From Streptococcus sp. CF8_St5-11 (GTDB lineage: Bacteria > Bacillota > Bacilli > Lactobacillales > Streptococcaceae), in the NCBI RefSeq assembly GCF_024295625.1, contig NZ_JANCOJ010000001.1, positions 372,001 through 436,000 of the forward strand: 64,000 nucleotides of DNA, in the 5' to 3' direction. The number at the start of each line of letters is the position of its first letter. The first letter of the stretch is position 1. A program made the translations under genes and the position numbers. Positions 17,278-26,012 of the stretch are shown piece after piece. The notes beneath the pieces were generated by a model. That model worked only from the letters and a program-made list of their open reading frames with translations, was not told the origin of the DNA and did not search any database.

Positions 17278-17380
17278 CTTTCCCTACCTAATTTCATATT
17301 TTCTTTCAAAATTACTTATATTTTAACACATTTCATAGCACTTGTTGACTTTTTTCCAGCATTTTTCAAAAAAATGTACA

Positions 17381-17417
17381 AAAAAGACTCCAAGGCCCAT
17401 ATAGGCGCTAGAGTCTA
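17381..17417 (-). terminator. Terminator of the AI-2E family gene
   Basis: GACTC/GAGTC outer stem with an inner GCGCC/GGCC pairing, then six T on the minus strand, overlapping the end of the gene. Confidence 0.75.
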
Positions 17418-18542
17418 TGATTTATTAATGATACCAAATTCTTCTTTTTTCTTCTGTTCCTTAGCAGCACGGTGGTTATCATAAAGATTCACCAAGAATT
17501 TTACAATTTCTTTTCCAATCGAATAGACTGGAATCGCAACGACCATCCCGATAATGCCGTAGATATTACTTGAGAGCAATAAGAGAACCATAATGGTAAT
17601 CGGGTGAACCTTCATCACGCCTCCAACGATACGCGGATAAAGAATATTCCCATCGATCTGCTGGATAATCAACATGTAAATGACTGCTTTGATCATCATA
17701 TCCATATCTGTGAAGGCATAGGTGATGATCATCGGAATCAACCCGATGGTTGGTCCTACATATGGAATGAGGTTGGCTAATCCAGAAAAAATGGCAAAGA
17801 CCAAAGCGTACTTCAATCCAATAAAACTATAGCCAATGTAGGCTAGGGTTCCAATGATAAAGGCATCGATCGAAATCCCACTAATATAGCGAGAGACCGT
17901 TTCATTCAAACTAATCAAGAGGCTTGAAATGTGGAGTTTGTCATTGCGTAAAATGGTACGCTCCAACATCGGCAATAATTTCTTCCCATCGACCAAGAAA
18001 TAAACCAAGAAGACGGGGGTCATGATCAAGATAAAGACCGTATTGACAATGGTGTTAACCACACTTCCCAAACTGTTGGTCACACTATTTAAGAGATTTT
18101 GTAGGATATCCATATAAGAGAGATTCAACTGTTGAATCGTCGATTGGATATTCACATTCTGGAACAAAGGATTGGTCGAGAGTTTTCGAACCAAACTTTG
18201 AACTTCCCAGTAAAGCCCTTGAGTCGAATTGATCAAGCTGGTTAACTGATTGATTAAGATAGGAAGCAGATAAAAGATCCCTAAGCCAATGATCCCAAAC
18301 AAGAGTACTAAGGTGATCAAAATCCCAAACCCACGCTTGATTTTTAAGTGTTTTTCCAACAATTCAACAATCGGATTGGTAATGTAATATAAAAAACCTG
18401 CAATTAAAAATGGTAAGAGGATGGTATTCAGAACAGATACAAATGGAGAGATTAAAGTACCCATTGATTTCCAAATATAGAAAATCACCGTCAATAATAA
18501 AATTTCACATGTCCAGAATAACAATTTACTATTTCGAAACAT
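17415..18542 (-). CDS. AI-2E family transporter (PerM/YdbI type)
   Basis: A 375-residue polytopic membrane protein with two N-terminal helices, a long amphipathic region, and a C-terminal cluster of helices including the conserved GLANLIPYVGPTIGLIP. Members were named for autoinducer-2 export, but many act as other small-molecule exporters or Na+/H+ antiporters, so I do not assign a substrate. Monocistronic; divergent from the ABC ATPase at 18617. Confidence 0.88.
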   Translation of the reverse strand: MFRNSKLLFWTCEILLLTVIFYIWKSMGTLISPFVSVLNTILLPFLIAGFLYYITNPIVELLEKHLKIKRGFGILITLVLLFGIIGLGIFYLLPILINQLTSLINSTQGLYWEVQSLVRKLSTNPLFQNVNIQSTIQQLNLSYMDILQNLLNSVTNSLGSVVNTIVNTVFILIMTPVFLVYFLVDGKKLLPMLERTILRNDKLHISSLLISLNETVSRYISGISIDAFIIGTLAYIGYSFIGLKYALVFAIFSGLANLIPYVGPTIGLIPMIITYAFTDMDMMIKAVIYMLIIQQIDGNILYPRIVGGVMKVHPITIMVLLLLSSNIYGIIGMVVAIPVYSIGKEIVKFLVNLYDNHRAAKEQKKKEEFGIINKS

Positions 18543-18616
18543 TCCTTACCTCCTGTTTTCTATTCTACCATATTTTATGTTAGAATAAAGGGGATTTTAA
18601 TCAAAAGGATGAAGTT

Positions 18617-19408
18617 ATGAATAATTTGATTGAACTACAAGACGTCAATTTGATCCGCAATGGAAAAGCCCTTTTAAAAGAGGTTAACTGGCAAGTGCAA
18701 GAAAATGAATGCTGGGCCATTTTAGGCCTCAATGGGGCAGGAAAATCGACTCTCCTTAAACTTCTCATGTCTGAATACTGGGCTAGTTCTGGCCAGGTAA
18801 CGGTCCTTGGAACCCGCTTTGGAGATGGGGGTATTCCTGAGTTACGTAAGCGTATTGGGATCGTTAGCTCCTTTATTTCAGAAAGACTGCCAGAGCATCT
18901 TTTGACAGAACAAATTGTCCTAACTGGTCAATACAAGAGTAGTATCTTATATGCTGCATACGGGGAGGAAGAACTGAACTGGGCACGGGATATGCTAACT
19001 TCAATTGGAGCTAGCTCTTTGATCGGCCGCAAATACCGAGAGCTCTCCCAGGGAGAAAAACAGACCGTTCTCATTGCACGAAGCCTCATGGACCAGCCAG
19101 ATCTGATCATTTTTGACGAAGCTTCTAGTGGATTGGATCTCTTTGCCAGAGAAAAACTCCTCCGTCAGATCCATCATATCAAACAACTGGATCACGCGCC
19201 TACCATGATCTACGTCACCCACCATGCCGAGGAAATTACAACAGACATGACCCATGTCCTCTTACTCAAACATGGCCAAGTGGTCGAGCAAGGACCAAAG
19301 GAAAAGATCCTAACTCCCCATGTCCTAAGCCAATTTTATGAAGCACCAGTATCCCTTATTGATCTTGGTGACGAGCGACTCTTTGTCAAACCAGAAATCG
19401 CACACTGA
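18617..19408 (+). CDS. ABC transporter ATP-binding protein (YlmA-like)
   Basis: A 263-residue stand-alone ATPase with Walker A GLNGAGKST (residues 35-43), signature LSQGEKQTV and Walker B LIIFDEASSGLD. No permease gene is adjacent, so it either pairs with a distant permease or is a soluble, ModF/YlmA-like protein. The signature LSQGE instead of LSGGQ fits that subgroup. ATG 18617 is preceded by AAAGGATGAAGTT. Ends at copy 2 of the 175-bp repeat. Confidence 0.85.
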   Translation: MNNLIELQDVNLIRNGKALLKEVNWQVQENECWAILGLNGAGKSTLLKLLMSEYWASSGQVTVLGTRFGDGGIPELRKRIGIVSSFISERLPEHLLTEQIVLTGQYKSSILYAAYGEEELNWARDMLTSIGASSLIGRKYRELSQGEKQTVLIARSLMDQPDLIIFDEASSGLDLFAREKLLRQIHHIKQLDHAPTMIYVTHHAEEITTDMTHVLLLKHGQVVEQGPKEKILTPHVLSQFYEAPVSLIDLGDERLFVKPEIAH

Positions 19409-19430
19409 AAAGAAAGTAAATAAAGCAAAA

Positions 19431-19606
19431 GAGAGTGGGACAGAAATCGGTAATTCGTTAGAATTCGATTTCGTCGTCCCACCTCCGCACAGTTGAGTAG
19501 GGCTGTAAAAGCTGATGAAATCAGCGTAGTAGAGCCCACTCAACCACTGCGTCTTGCTCGACAATACAAAAATAATTGAGAGGCTAGGACTTTTGTCCCA
19601 GCCTCT
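19431..19606. repeat. 175-bp three-hairpin intergenic repeat, copy 2 (inverted)
   Basis: Same element as at 10801 but in reverse orientation, lying between the convergent ABC ATPase (stop 19408) and Na+/H+ antiporter (stop 19619) genes. The GAGGCTGGGAC hairpin is on the antiporter side. Short open frames inside it appear in all copies and are not supported as genes. Confidence 0.9.
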
Positions 19607-19618
19607 TTTACTCTTATC

Positions 19619-21673
19619 TCAACGATTCCGTGCATACTCGATCAAATCGTATGGAAGCGTATTGGCACTTTCTCTTAGGGAATAGCTTTCTAATTCATTG
19701 ACATTTTGTCGCATACGTCGCGCTTGCTTGGCAGTAATCAGGTGTTGCGCTTCATATTCAAAAATAATCTTACGCTCCAAATAATAGCCTCTCAACATTT
19801 CATCGATATTATTTGGTTTCACGCGATTAATAACCCGCTCCACAAAGGCCCCACTGGTAATAATAGCTGTCTCTCTCAGACGAGATTCTTGTAGGAAAGA
19901 AATCAAACTGCTCCGATAAACCCCCTTGAGGTCTTCCAAACTTTCGATGATGATTTCCGTATTGGCCAGATAAAGGGCCGCAATCTGGTCATAATCAATG
20001 GCCTCTAACTTGCTGTCTTCTCGGGTCCACCAGTTTCGCAAGCCAGACCCAAAAGTTAAGATCTCATGGACTAATAAACGCAAAAGGCGGAAAGACACCA
20101 AGAGGTAATAGGTTAAGCGAGACGAAAGATTGCGATTGACACGTTGCTCCATATTGCGAAGATAACGTTGGTAGACGCGGTAGCCCCGCTCTCGAATCTT
20201 CCCTTCTTCATAGGCTTGTTCCAAGCCGTCACTTTCAATACTCAAAATCAGGAGCTTCAACTGTTCCCAGTCCTTTTGAATGAGCTTGTTTTCTTGGCCC
20301 AGAATCAAGTTTTCTATACGCCCATGGTAGTTATCAATCGCCGCATACAAGGGACCCTTGTGCTTGCTATTCTTTAGGTCTGCTTCTAATTCCATGACGA
20401 CATCATTTAAAATCGCGATCTGCATCAGGTAGTCATTGGTTTCTTCCTTTTCTTCTGATAATTTTGGAAGTACCACTAAGCCAGCAATAAAGCTGACAAG
20501 GGTAACTCCTGCCACTAAAAAGAGTAGGATAGGGTATTCTTTTTCGATCTTGGTTGGAATCAAAAGAATCGTCGCAATCGAAACCGTTCCCTTCACACCC
20601 GAAAAGGTCAGCAATAAGGCATCTTTTAGATAATTTCTCAACGATTTTTTTAGTCGAACCGTTCGGAACCAATAAAAGAGGTAAACCATGACAAAACGAA
20701 TCAAAAAGAGCAAGGCTGTCAACACAAAGACCGAAAGAACTAAAAGAAGATTATTGTAAATGGGACTACTTAAGATGGGCTTGGCGATCATTTCCAATTC
20801 CATTCCTAAGATAACAAAGACCGACCCATTTAAGATAAAGTTAACCGTATTCCAGACAGTGTGACTCACAGTATCCACCCGCGCTTCAAGGAGGGTAATG
20901 TGCTTAAAGCGACTGGCTTTTAGGATCCCTGACACAACTACTGCAATGATCCCAGAGACATGAAGTTCTTCTGCTAAGAAGAAGGTCAACAAAGGGAGGC
21001 TCAGTTCTAATAACAATTCACTGGCAATATCACTAGCGCGAACACTCAAGAGCAAGGTTTGCAGCCACCGGTTCACAAAGGCCGTCAAGATCCCCACTGC
21101 AAATCCTCCAATAATGGAGATTCCTAAGGAAACCACTGCCTCTCCAAGAGAGAAACTTCCGGTCGCAAGGGCTGCCAAGGCCACTCGAAAGGCGACTAGA
21201 CCAGAGGCATCATTTAGTAATCCTTCGCCTTTTAAGATATTCGAAACCCGCTTTGGAAAGCTAAAGCGCTCAGACAGGGAGGCAAAGGCTACTAAGTCTG
21301 TAGGCCCAAGGGCTGCCCCCACGGCCATACAGGCTGCTAATGGAAGGCTCAGCCACAAAGAGTGAGCTGCCCAGCCCAAACTAATGGTTGAGATAAAAAT
21401 CACTGGAAAAATCAAATAGAGGATGACCCGCCAGTGCTTTAAAACAGAAGTAATATCTGCTTCTTCTGCTTCTCGAAATAAGAGAGGGCCAATGACCAAG
21501 GCCAGAAAGAGCTCGGTATCCAGATGAAAATTTTCTTCTGGCACAAAGAGAGCCCAGCCAATCCCTAGTAAAATTTGAATCAAGGGTAGAGGAAGACTCG
21601 GGACAAGTTTATTCGTGGCATTTGAGACGATCAAAATCATCGAAAAGATCACTGCATAAAGGAGTAGTTCCAT
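19619..21673 (-). CDS. Na+/H+ antiporter (CPA1/NhaP family)
   Basis: A 684-residue membrane antiporter exchanging Na+ (or K+) for protons. The first 400 residues hold about twelve hydrophobic segments and the CPA1 hallmarks GPTDLVAFASL and GEGLLNDASGLVAF. A soluble C-terminal region of about 270 charged residues probably has a regulatory role. Last gene of a four-gene run with the radical SAM protein, MnmM and an 84-residue protein; the intergenic gap is only 12 bases. Confidence 0.9.
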   Translation of the reverse strand: MELLLYAVIFSMILIVSNATNKLVPSLPLPLIQILLGIGWALFVPEENFHLDTELFLALVIGPLLFREAEEADITSVLKHWRVILYLIFPVIFISTISLGWAAHSLWLSLPLAACMAVGAALGPTDLVAFASLSERFSFPKRVSNILKGEGLLNDASGLVAFRVALAALATGSFSLGEAVVSLGISIIGGFAVGILTAFVNRWLQTLLLSVRASDIASELLLELSLPLLTFFLAEELHVSGIIAVVVSGILKASRFKHITLLEARVDTVSHTVWNTVNFILNGSVFVILGMELEMIAKPILSSPIYNNLLLVLSVFVLTALLFLIRFVMVYLFYWFRTVRLKKSLRNYLKDALLLTFSGVKGTVSIATILLIPTKIEKEYPILLFLVAGVTLVSFIAGLVVLPKLSEEKEETNDYLMQIAILNDVVMELEADLKNSKHKGPLYAAIDNYHGRIENLILGQENKLIQKDWEQLKLLILSIESDGLEQAYEEGKIRERGYRVYQRYLRNMEQRVNRNLSSRLTYYLLVSFRLLRLLVHEILTFGSGLRNWWTREDSKLEAIDYDQIAALYLANTEIIIESLEDLKGVYRSSLISFLQESRLRETAIITSGAFVERVINRVKPNNIDEMLRGYYLERKIIFEYEAQHLITAKQARRMRQNVNELESYSLRESANTLPYDLIEYARNR

Positions 21674-21685
21674 ATCACTCCCTCC

Positions 21686-21940
21686 CTAGCGTTCTTGGCA
21701 GCAGGTCTCAAATTGCTGTTTTAACTCCGCAATCTTTTGGTCTGTCTTGGTTACATCCTTGTGCTCAATCTTCTTTTGGCACCGTTCCATCTCAAGCGAA
21801 ACCAATTTCTTTTTTATTTTGAGCATCTTTTTGGTCATATGGGCTTCATCATAAAAACCTATTGCACGCTCGTGGATGGTTGATTCGACAAAATGATGTC
21901 TTAATCCTTCGATTTTATTCTTTAAATATTCTTTATCCAT
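21686..21940 (-). CDS. Small charged protein, unknown function
   Basis: An 84-residue, highly charged, probably helical protein with a Lys/Glu-rich coiled-coil-like centre (MLKIKKKLVSLEMERCQKKIEHKDV) and CC near the end. Its start overlaps the end of mnmM by 8 bases, and its stop is 12 bases before the antiporter, so translational coupling argues that it is real. I do not recognise a family. Confidence 0.7.
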   Translation of the reverse strand: MDKEYLKNKIEGLRHHFVESTIHERAIGFYDEAHMTKKMLKIKKKLVSLEMERCQKKIEHKDVTKTDQKIAELKQQFETCCQER

Positions 21941-22490
21941 GACGGTAGCTTTCTAATTTTTCGATCATGACCAAAAACGGTGGCTGATTCACTTGATTCA
22001 GTGTCCGGTAGATGGTCGCTGTATAGTCTTTTTGAGGAAGCTGACTGACAAAATCCAGCACTGCATCACGCTCGATGTCTCCTCCCTCATGACCATAATA
22101 GATCATAATAGCCATTCGCCCACCTTTTTCTAGGCGAGCACAGATTTTTTCCATCGCTTCAATCGTGGTAGCTGGAAGAGTAATGACCGATTTATCTGCA
22201 GATGGCAGATAACCCAGATTAAAAATAGCTGCTTTGAGGGTCTCCACATATTGGTCCACATGCTGGTGGCCATCCAAAATCAACCGGACATGTTGAAGTC
22301 CCAACTTTTCCAATCTTTCTTGGGTATTTACAAGGGCCTGCTCTTGAATATCAAAGGCATAGACCTGGCCTGCTAGTTGGGCTAAAAAGGCCGTATCATG
22401 TCCATTTCCCATGGTCGCATCCACCACCACATCTTCTTTGGTGATGACTTCTGCTAAAAACTGATGGGCCATTTCAAGTGGTCGAAGCAT
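21933..22490 (-). CDS. mnmM: tRNA 5-aminomethyl-2-thiouridine methyltransferase MnmM (YtqB family)
   Basis: A 185-residue class I SAM methyltransferase of the former putative rRNA methylase family. SAM motif I is DATMGNGHDTAFLA near residue 25; later motifs include FNLGYLPSADK and IMIYYGHEGG. In Bacillus and Staphylococcus this family (YtqB) has been shown to finish the wobble-uridine modification to 5-methylaminomethyl-2-thiouridine. It overlaps the upstream radical SAM gene by 17 bases, an arrangement also seen as ytqA-ytqB. Confidence 0.85.
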   Translation of the reverse strand: MLRPLEMAHQFLAEVITKEDVVVDATMGNGHDTAFLAQLAGQVYAFDIQEQALVNTQERLEKLGLQHVRLILDGHQHVDQYVETLKAAIFNLGYLPSADKSVITLPATTIEAMEKICARLEKGGRMAIMIYYGHEGGDIERDAVLDFVSQLPQKDYTATIYRTLNQVNQPPFLVMIEKLESYRHG

Positions 22491-23433
22491 CAGCAGTCTC
22501 CTTTTCTTCTAGCTTACATCCTTGCGTACTTCCACGGCGACGCATTTCAGTTTCAATGGCGTTTAGGACTTCCCATTTGTTGAGGCTCCACATAGGGCCA
22601 ATCAACATATCCCGTGGCGCGTCCCCTGTAATCCGGTGGATGACAATGTGTTTGGGGATGATCTCCAACTGGTCACAGATGACCTTGACATACTCCTCCT
22701 GGCTCATAAGTTGAAGTCGTCCTTCATGATAGTCCCGTTGCATCCGTGTATTGGTCATCAAATGCAAGAGGTGCAACTTGATGCCATCAATTTCATTATC
22801 GGTCACACAACGGCGAACATTTTCCACCATCATCTCATGGGTCTCCCCAGGAAGGCCATTGATCAAATGGGAGACGATCTCTGCCTTGGGCACCTGTTGG
22901 CGAATCCGCTTGACTGTTTCAACATAGAGGTCATAACTATGGGCCCGATTGATCAATTCAGAAGTCGCTTCATAAGTCGTCTGAAGGCCCAACTCAATCG
23001 TCACATGCATGCGCTCTGTCAGCTCTGCTAGGTAGGCCAAGGTCTCATCTGGTAAACAATCCGGACGCGTACCAATGTTGATTCCTACCACTCCTGGTTC
23101 ATTGATGGCCTGTTCATACCGCTCTCGAATGACTTCCACTTTATCGTGGGTATTGGTGAAATTTTGAAAATAGACCAGATACTTCTTCACATCTGGCCAT
23201 TTCCGATGCATAAAATCAATCTCTTTGTAAAACTGTTCTCGGATTGGAGCTTCTGGAGCCACAATGGCATCTCCTGAACCCGAGACCGTACAAAAAGTAC
23301 AGCCACCGTGGGCGACTGTTCCGTCTCGATTAGGACAATCAAAGCCTGCATCAATTGGGACTTTAAAGGTCTTTTCTCCAAATAAGGTTCGATAATAATC
23401 ATTCAAGGTATTGTAGGATTTCATACCCTTCAT
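22474..23433 (-). CDS. TIGR01212-family radical SAM protein (YtqA/YhcC-like)
   Basis: A 319-residue radical SAM protein. The cluster-binding cysteines have the wide spacing typical of this family (CPNRDGTVAHGGCTFC, residues about 29-44). Other landmarks are NIGTRPDC, GLQTTYEA and HLINGLPGETHEMM. Its substrate is not known to me; the constant pairing with mnmM suggests a tRNA-related step. An ATG three codons downstream is an alternative start. Confidence 0.88.
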   Translation of the reverse strand: MKGMKSYNTLNDYYRTLFGEKTFKVPIDAGFDCPNRDGTVAHGGCTFCTVSGSGDAIVAPEAPIREQFYKEIDFMHRKWPDVKKYLVYFQNFTNTHDKVEVIRERYEQAINEPGVVGINIGTRPDCLPDETLAYLAELTERMHVTIELGLQTTYEATSELINRAHSYDLYVETVKRIRQQVPKAEIVSHLINGLPGETHEMMVENVRRCVTDNEIDGIKLHLLHLMTNTRMQRDYHEGRLQLMSQEEYVKVICDQLEIIPKHIVIHRITGDAPRDMLIGPMWSLNKWEVLNAIETEMRRRGSTQGCKLEEKETADASTT

Positions 23434-23439
23434 TATAGC

Positions 23440-23475
23440 AAAAAAAGAGTCGAACTCAAAACGCGAGTTCGACTC
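23440..23475 (-). terminator. Terminator of the PAP2 gene
   Basis: GAGTCGAACTC/GAGTTCGACTC, an 11-bp stem, followed by seven T on the minus strand. Confidence 0.85.
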
Positions 23476-23490
23476 CTAGTTGTTAGATGC

Positions 23491-24141
23491 TTATTTTTGC
23501 TTGCCAGTAAAGCGCCATTGAAATCGCAAGCGATCATACAAGGGATACTCAAACTGTAAGACAGCAAGACCCAAAATCATACTGCCGAGAACGTCTGATG
23601 GATAGTGGACCCCAACATAAACGCGGGAAACCACAATGGTCACAATTCCCAGAACCAGCAAGCCTTGAAGGCAATAGCGGGCTGTTTTATTTTTTACATG
23701 TTGGCTGATGATGATGATCAAACTTCCCAAAACAAGGGTAGACGCCAGTGAATGACCACTCGGGAAAGAAAAGCCTTTTTCCTCTACTAGATGAAGAATA
23801 CTTGGTCTCGGTCTCTGGTAGATATTCTTTAGAAGAAGCACCAAAAGACCAGTCAATACCAGATTGCTCCCTAGAAAAAGAGCTTCACTGTACCACTTCT
23901 TATAGGCAAAAACTGCTAGCAGAAGCCCCACCCAGATGACAATGATCTTGGTATCCATGACATGGGTCACCTTGGTAAAGAAGGCCGTCAGTGTTGCAGG
24001 CAGATCGCCTCGAATAACAGATTGAATCGTGCTATCAAAGCCTGTTAATTGTTGCGGGTAAAAGCGAATCACATACCCAAGAATGACAAAAATGAGAAGG
24101 GCGAAGCTTGCCTTCGCCCAATGTTGTTGTTTATTTTTCAT
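23491..24141 (-). CDS. PAP2-family membrane phosphatase
   Basis: A 216-residue integral membrane phosphatase with five or six hydrophobic segments. The PAP2 signature is complete: KNIYQRPRPS (near 108), FPSGHSLAS (near 126) and SRVYVGVHYPSDVLGS (near 170). Such proteins dephosphorylate undecaprenyl pyrophosphate or phosphatidylglycerol phosphate; which one cannot be told. Its start overlaps the end of ribU by 11 bases, so it is under the same FMN-riboswitch-controlled transcript. Confidence 0.88.
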   Translation of the reverse strand: MKNKQQHWAKASFALLIFVILGYVIRFYPQQLTGFDSTIQSVIRGDLPATLTAFFTKVTHVMDTKIIVIWVGLLLAVFAYKKWYSEALFLGSNLVLTGLLVLLLKNIYQRPRPSILHLVEEKGFSFPSGHSLASTLVLGSLIIIISQHVKNKTARYCLQGLLVLGIVTIVVSRVYVGVHYPSDVLGSMILGLAVLQFEYPLYDRLRFQWRFTGKQK

Positions 24142-24688
24142 ATTTTTTCAAAATCGGTTGCAATAAGGTATAGATCAACCCAAATGCGATGGCCCAAATC
24201 ACCCCTTCGATCAGGTTAAACGGTGCAACCATTGCGGCTAAATAGTGGACAAGCCCTAGTGTTTTCGAAATATCATAGTTCATAAAACGAGCATACAAAG
24301 GGATTGCATAGACATAGTTCACCAACACCATCGTGATACTCAAGCTGATCGTTCCAACAATCGTTGCCAGGACAAATCGACCATGGGTCCGTTCTTTGTT
24401 CCAAATCCAAGCAAAAGCAAGGACAAAAACAAGAACACCAATGATATTGATTGGTAATCCGATCAAGGTTTCAAGTCCCTTATTATTAAGGGCTAATTTA
24501 AGAACAGATCGGATCAAGGTCACCCAAACGGCACTTTTAAAGTCCAACAGGACCAAGGCCAACAAAATGGCGATGATACTCAAATCAATTTTGAAGAAAT
24601 CTATCAAGAAAGAAAATTGATAGAACATCAAAATAAAAGATAAAGCGGATAAAACAGCCACTAGGGTCAGTTTACGTGTATTTGTCAT
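24131..24688 (-). CDS. ribU: Riboflavin ECF transporter substrate-binding subunit RibU
   Basis: S component of an energy-coupling-factor importer, 185 residues with about six membrane segments (LTLVAVLSALSFILMFY onward). Assignment rests on the overall ECF S-component pattern and on the FMN riboswitch directly upstream. ATG 24688 chosen: GGAGG lies eight bases before it, while the longer TTG start (24703) overlaps that ribosome site. The shared EcfAAT module is not in the window. Confidence 0.9.
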   Translation of the reverse strand: MTNTRKLTLVAVLSALSFILMFYQFSFLIDFFKIDLSIIAILLALVLLDFKSAVWVTLIRSVLKLALNNKGLETLIGLPINIIGVLVFVLAFAWIWNKERTHGRFVLATIVGTISLSITMVLVNYVYAIPLYARFMNYDISKTLGLVHYLAAMVAPFNLIEGVIWAIAFGLIYTLLQPILKKYEK

Positions 24689-24703
24689 AACAGGTTCCTC
24701 CAA

Positions 24704-24908
24704 TTTTTTAAAAATTAGAGAAGCTGGAAAGACGTCTACTCCATCATTCTACTCTAAACTATTTAAACAAAGCTTAAACTAGAAACTATTCTAGTTACTT
24801 TAGCTGGTCTCCATCGAAACATGCCGTTAGTCAGTCTTAGACCCTAACGTTCCATTTCCATGCATCAGCTCTAAACAGATCAGAATAGCTGTCAGTCTAT
24901 TCGTCTCT
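24704..24908 (-). other. Expression-platform region between FMN aptamer and ribU
   Basis: About 205 bases separate the aptamer from ribU. One hairpin, AACTAGAA/TTCTAGTT near 24774-24793, is followed by only a weak T run. I could not decide whether control is by termination or by ribosome-site masking. Confidence 0.4.
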
Positions 24909-25052
24909 CGTCTTCTCCCATCCAGACTATACTGTCGGTTGTGGAGTCACACCACATCAGCTTGCGCTCGCGGACTTCTTTTAGAGTATGGAAAAGAACA
25001 TTTCCTAGTAAAAGTCACCGCCGGTCGGGAATTACACCCTGCCCTGAAGACC
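24909..25052 (-). ncRNA. FMN riboswitch (RFN element)
   Basis: Reading the minus strand, all conserved blocks of the RFN aptamer appear in order: TCTTCAGGGCAGGGTG, AATTCCCGACCGGCGGTGA, AGTCCGCGAGC, CTGATGTGGTGTGACTCCA, CCGACAGTATAGTC and TGGATGGGAGAAGAC, closed by the GTCTTC/GAAGAC helix. It senses FMN and turns down ribU when flavin is plentiful. Confidence 0.97.
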
Positions 25053-25057
25053 CTTTT

Positions 25058-25090
25058 ATGATAACAAAAAAAACTTGCCTAGGCAAGTTT
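25058..25090 (-). terminator. trmL terminator overlapping the ribU promoter
   Basis: AACTTGC/GCAAGTT stem with loop CTAG (25072-25089), then a run of eight T on the minus strand. The same bases include a plausible -35 TTGCCT (25081-25086) and -10 TATCAT (25058-25063) with a 17-base spacer, which would start the ribU transcript right at the riboswitch. Confidence 0.7.
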
Positions 25091-25136
25091 TTGTAACTTT
25101 ATAGATTACATCGTTCGGTTTTTTAGTTTTCATCGG

Positions 25137-25679
25137 CTATTTGAGCTTATCATGCTCATAACGATGACTCAACTCCAGCCCCTTAAAACCTTGCTGGCGG
25201 AGTGCCTCATAGACAATCATACAGACGGTATTGGAGACATTTAAACTACGGACATGCTCATCATTCATCGGAATGCGAATGGCCTTCTCTTCGTGCTGGC
25301 GCATAAATTCTTCCGGCAATCCTTTATCCTCGCGTCCAAACAAGAAATAATGGGACTTCCCATCCTGATAAGAAACGTCCGAATAGGTCTGATTTGCAAA
25401 CTTGGACACTAGGTGTACCTGACCATCGCTCGCTGCTTCCATAAACTCTTCCAGGCTATCATAAAAGCGGACATCCAGCTTGTCCCAATAATCGAGTCCT
25501 GCTCGCTTCATTTTGCGATCATCGATCGGAAAAGCCATGGGGCGAATGATATGTAAGGGGGAATTGGTCGCCGCACAAGTCCGTGCAATATTTCCCGTAT
25601 TTTGTGGAATCTGAGGTTGGAACAAGACGATGTGGTTTTGAGCTGCTGACTCTTGGTAGTCCAGTTCTTCAATATTCAT
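25137..25679 (-). CDS. trmL: tRNA (cytidine/uridine-34 2'-O)-methyltransferase TrmL
   Basis: SPOUT-class methyltransferase for the wobble ribose of tRNA-Leu. The 180-residue protein shows [13 protein letters not shown] near residue 27, [13 protein letters not shown] near 113 and [19 protein letters not shown] near 146, which form the trefoil-knot SAM site. Preceded by a short leader with a strong terminator. The ribosome site is weak. Confidence 0.92.
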   Translation of the reverse strand: MNIEELDYQESAAQNHIVLFQPQIPQNTGNIARTCAATNSPLHIIRPMAFPIDDRKMKRAGLDYWDKLDVRFYDSLEEFMEAASDGQVHLVSKFANQTYSDVSYQDGKSHYFLFGREDKGLPEEFMRQHEEKAIRIPMNDEHVRSLNVSNTVCMIVYEALRQQGFKGLELSHRYEHDKLK

Positions 25680-25697
25680 ACTCGATCTCTTTCTGAT

Positions 25698-25800
25698 AAA
25701 AAAATAGCCACACTGCCCGGAGTCAAGCTCAGCAAACAGCGTGGTTACAGCTTCATTAACTTAACTCACAACAGGTTTGAGGTAAATCAACGAAGGTACT
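25698..25800 (-). ncRNA. Short terminated RNA upstream of trmL (attenuated leader or sRNA)
   Basis: From a near-consensus promoter (25806-25833) a transcript starting near 25800 runs about 103 nt to an intrinsic terminator: 8-bp stem 25737-25744 with 25708-25715, then seven T (25698-25704), just 20 bases before trmL. Bases 25758-25767 can form ten pairs with 25720-25729 in the terminator's large loop, a possible antiterminator. I do not recognise an RNA family. Confidence 0.65.
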
Positions 25801-25805
25801 TTTTA

Positions 25806-25833
25806 AGTATATCACTTTTGAAGCTCCTGTCAA
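25806..25833 (-). promoter_or_regulatory. Promoter of the trmL leader
   Basis: Perfect -35 TTGACA (25828-25833), 16-base spacer, -10 TATACT (25806-25811), one of the best promoters in the window. Confidence 0.8.
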
Positions 25834-25978
25834 TAGTTTTTTTAGATTTTTTTAAGAAACTTTATCAAAGTTTTCGATCCCTCCTCATTCTTCTATTTTG
25901 ACAATTTTTCCCACTTGTTCTTAGCTTGGTAAGATTCCTCCAGAAAGTCCTTAAAATAGATGAATTTTTCTTGAAAAT

Positions 25979-26001
25979 AGAGTATGATAGAAGCATACTC
26001 T
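25979..26001. promoter_or_regulatory. Inverted repeat at the trkA start region
   Basis: AGAGTATG and CATACTCT form perfect 8-base arms around 7 bases, ending directly before the GGAGG ribosome site of trkA. The left arm carries TATGAT and the right CATACT, which has TTGAAA 17 bases upstream. It may be an operator or a translation-masking hairpin. Confidence 0.45.
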
Positions 26002-26012
26002 GGAGGTAATCT

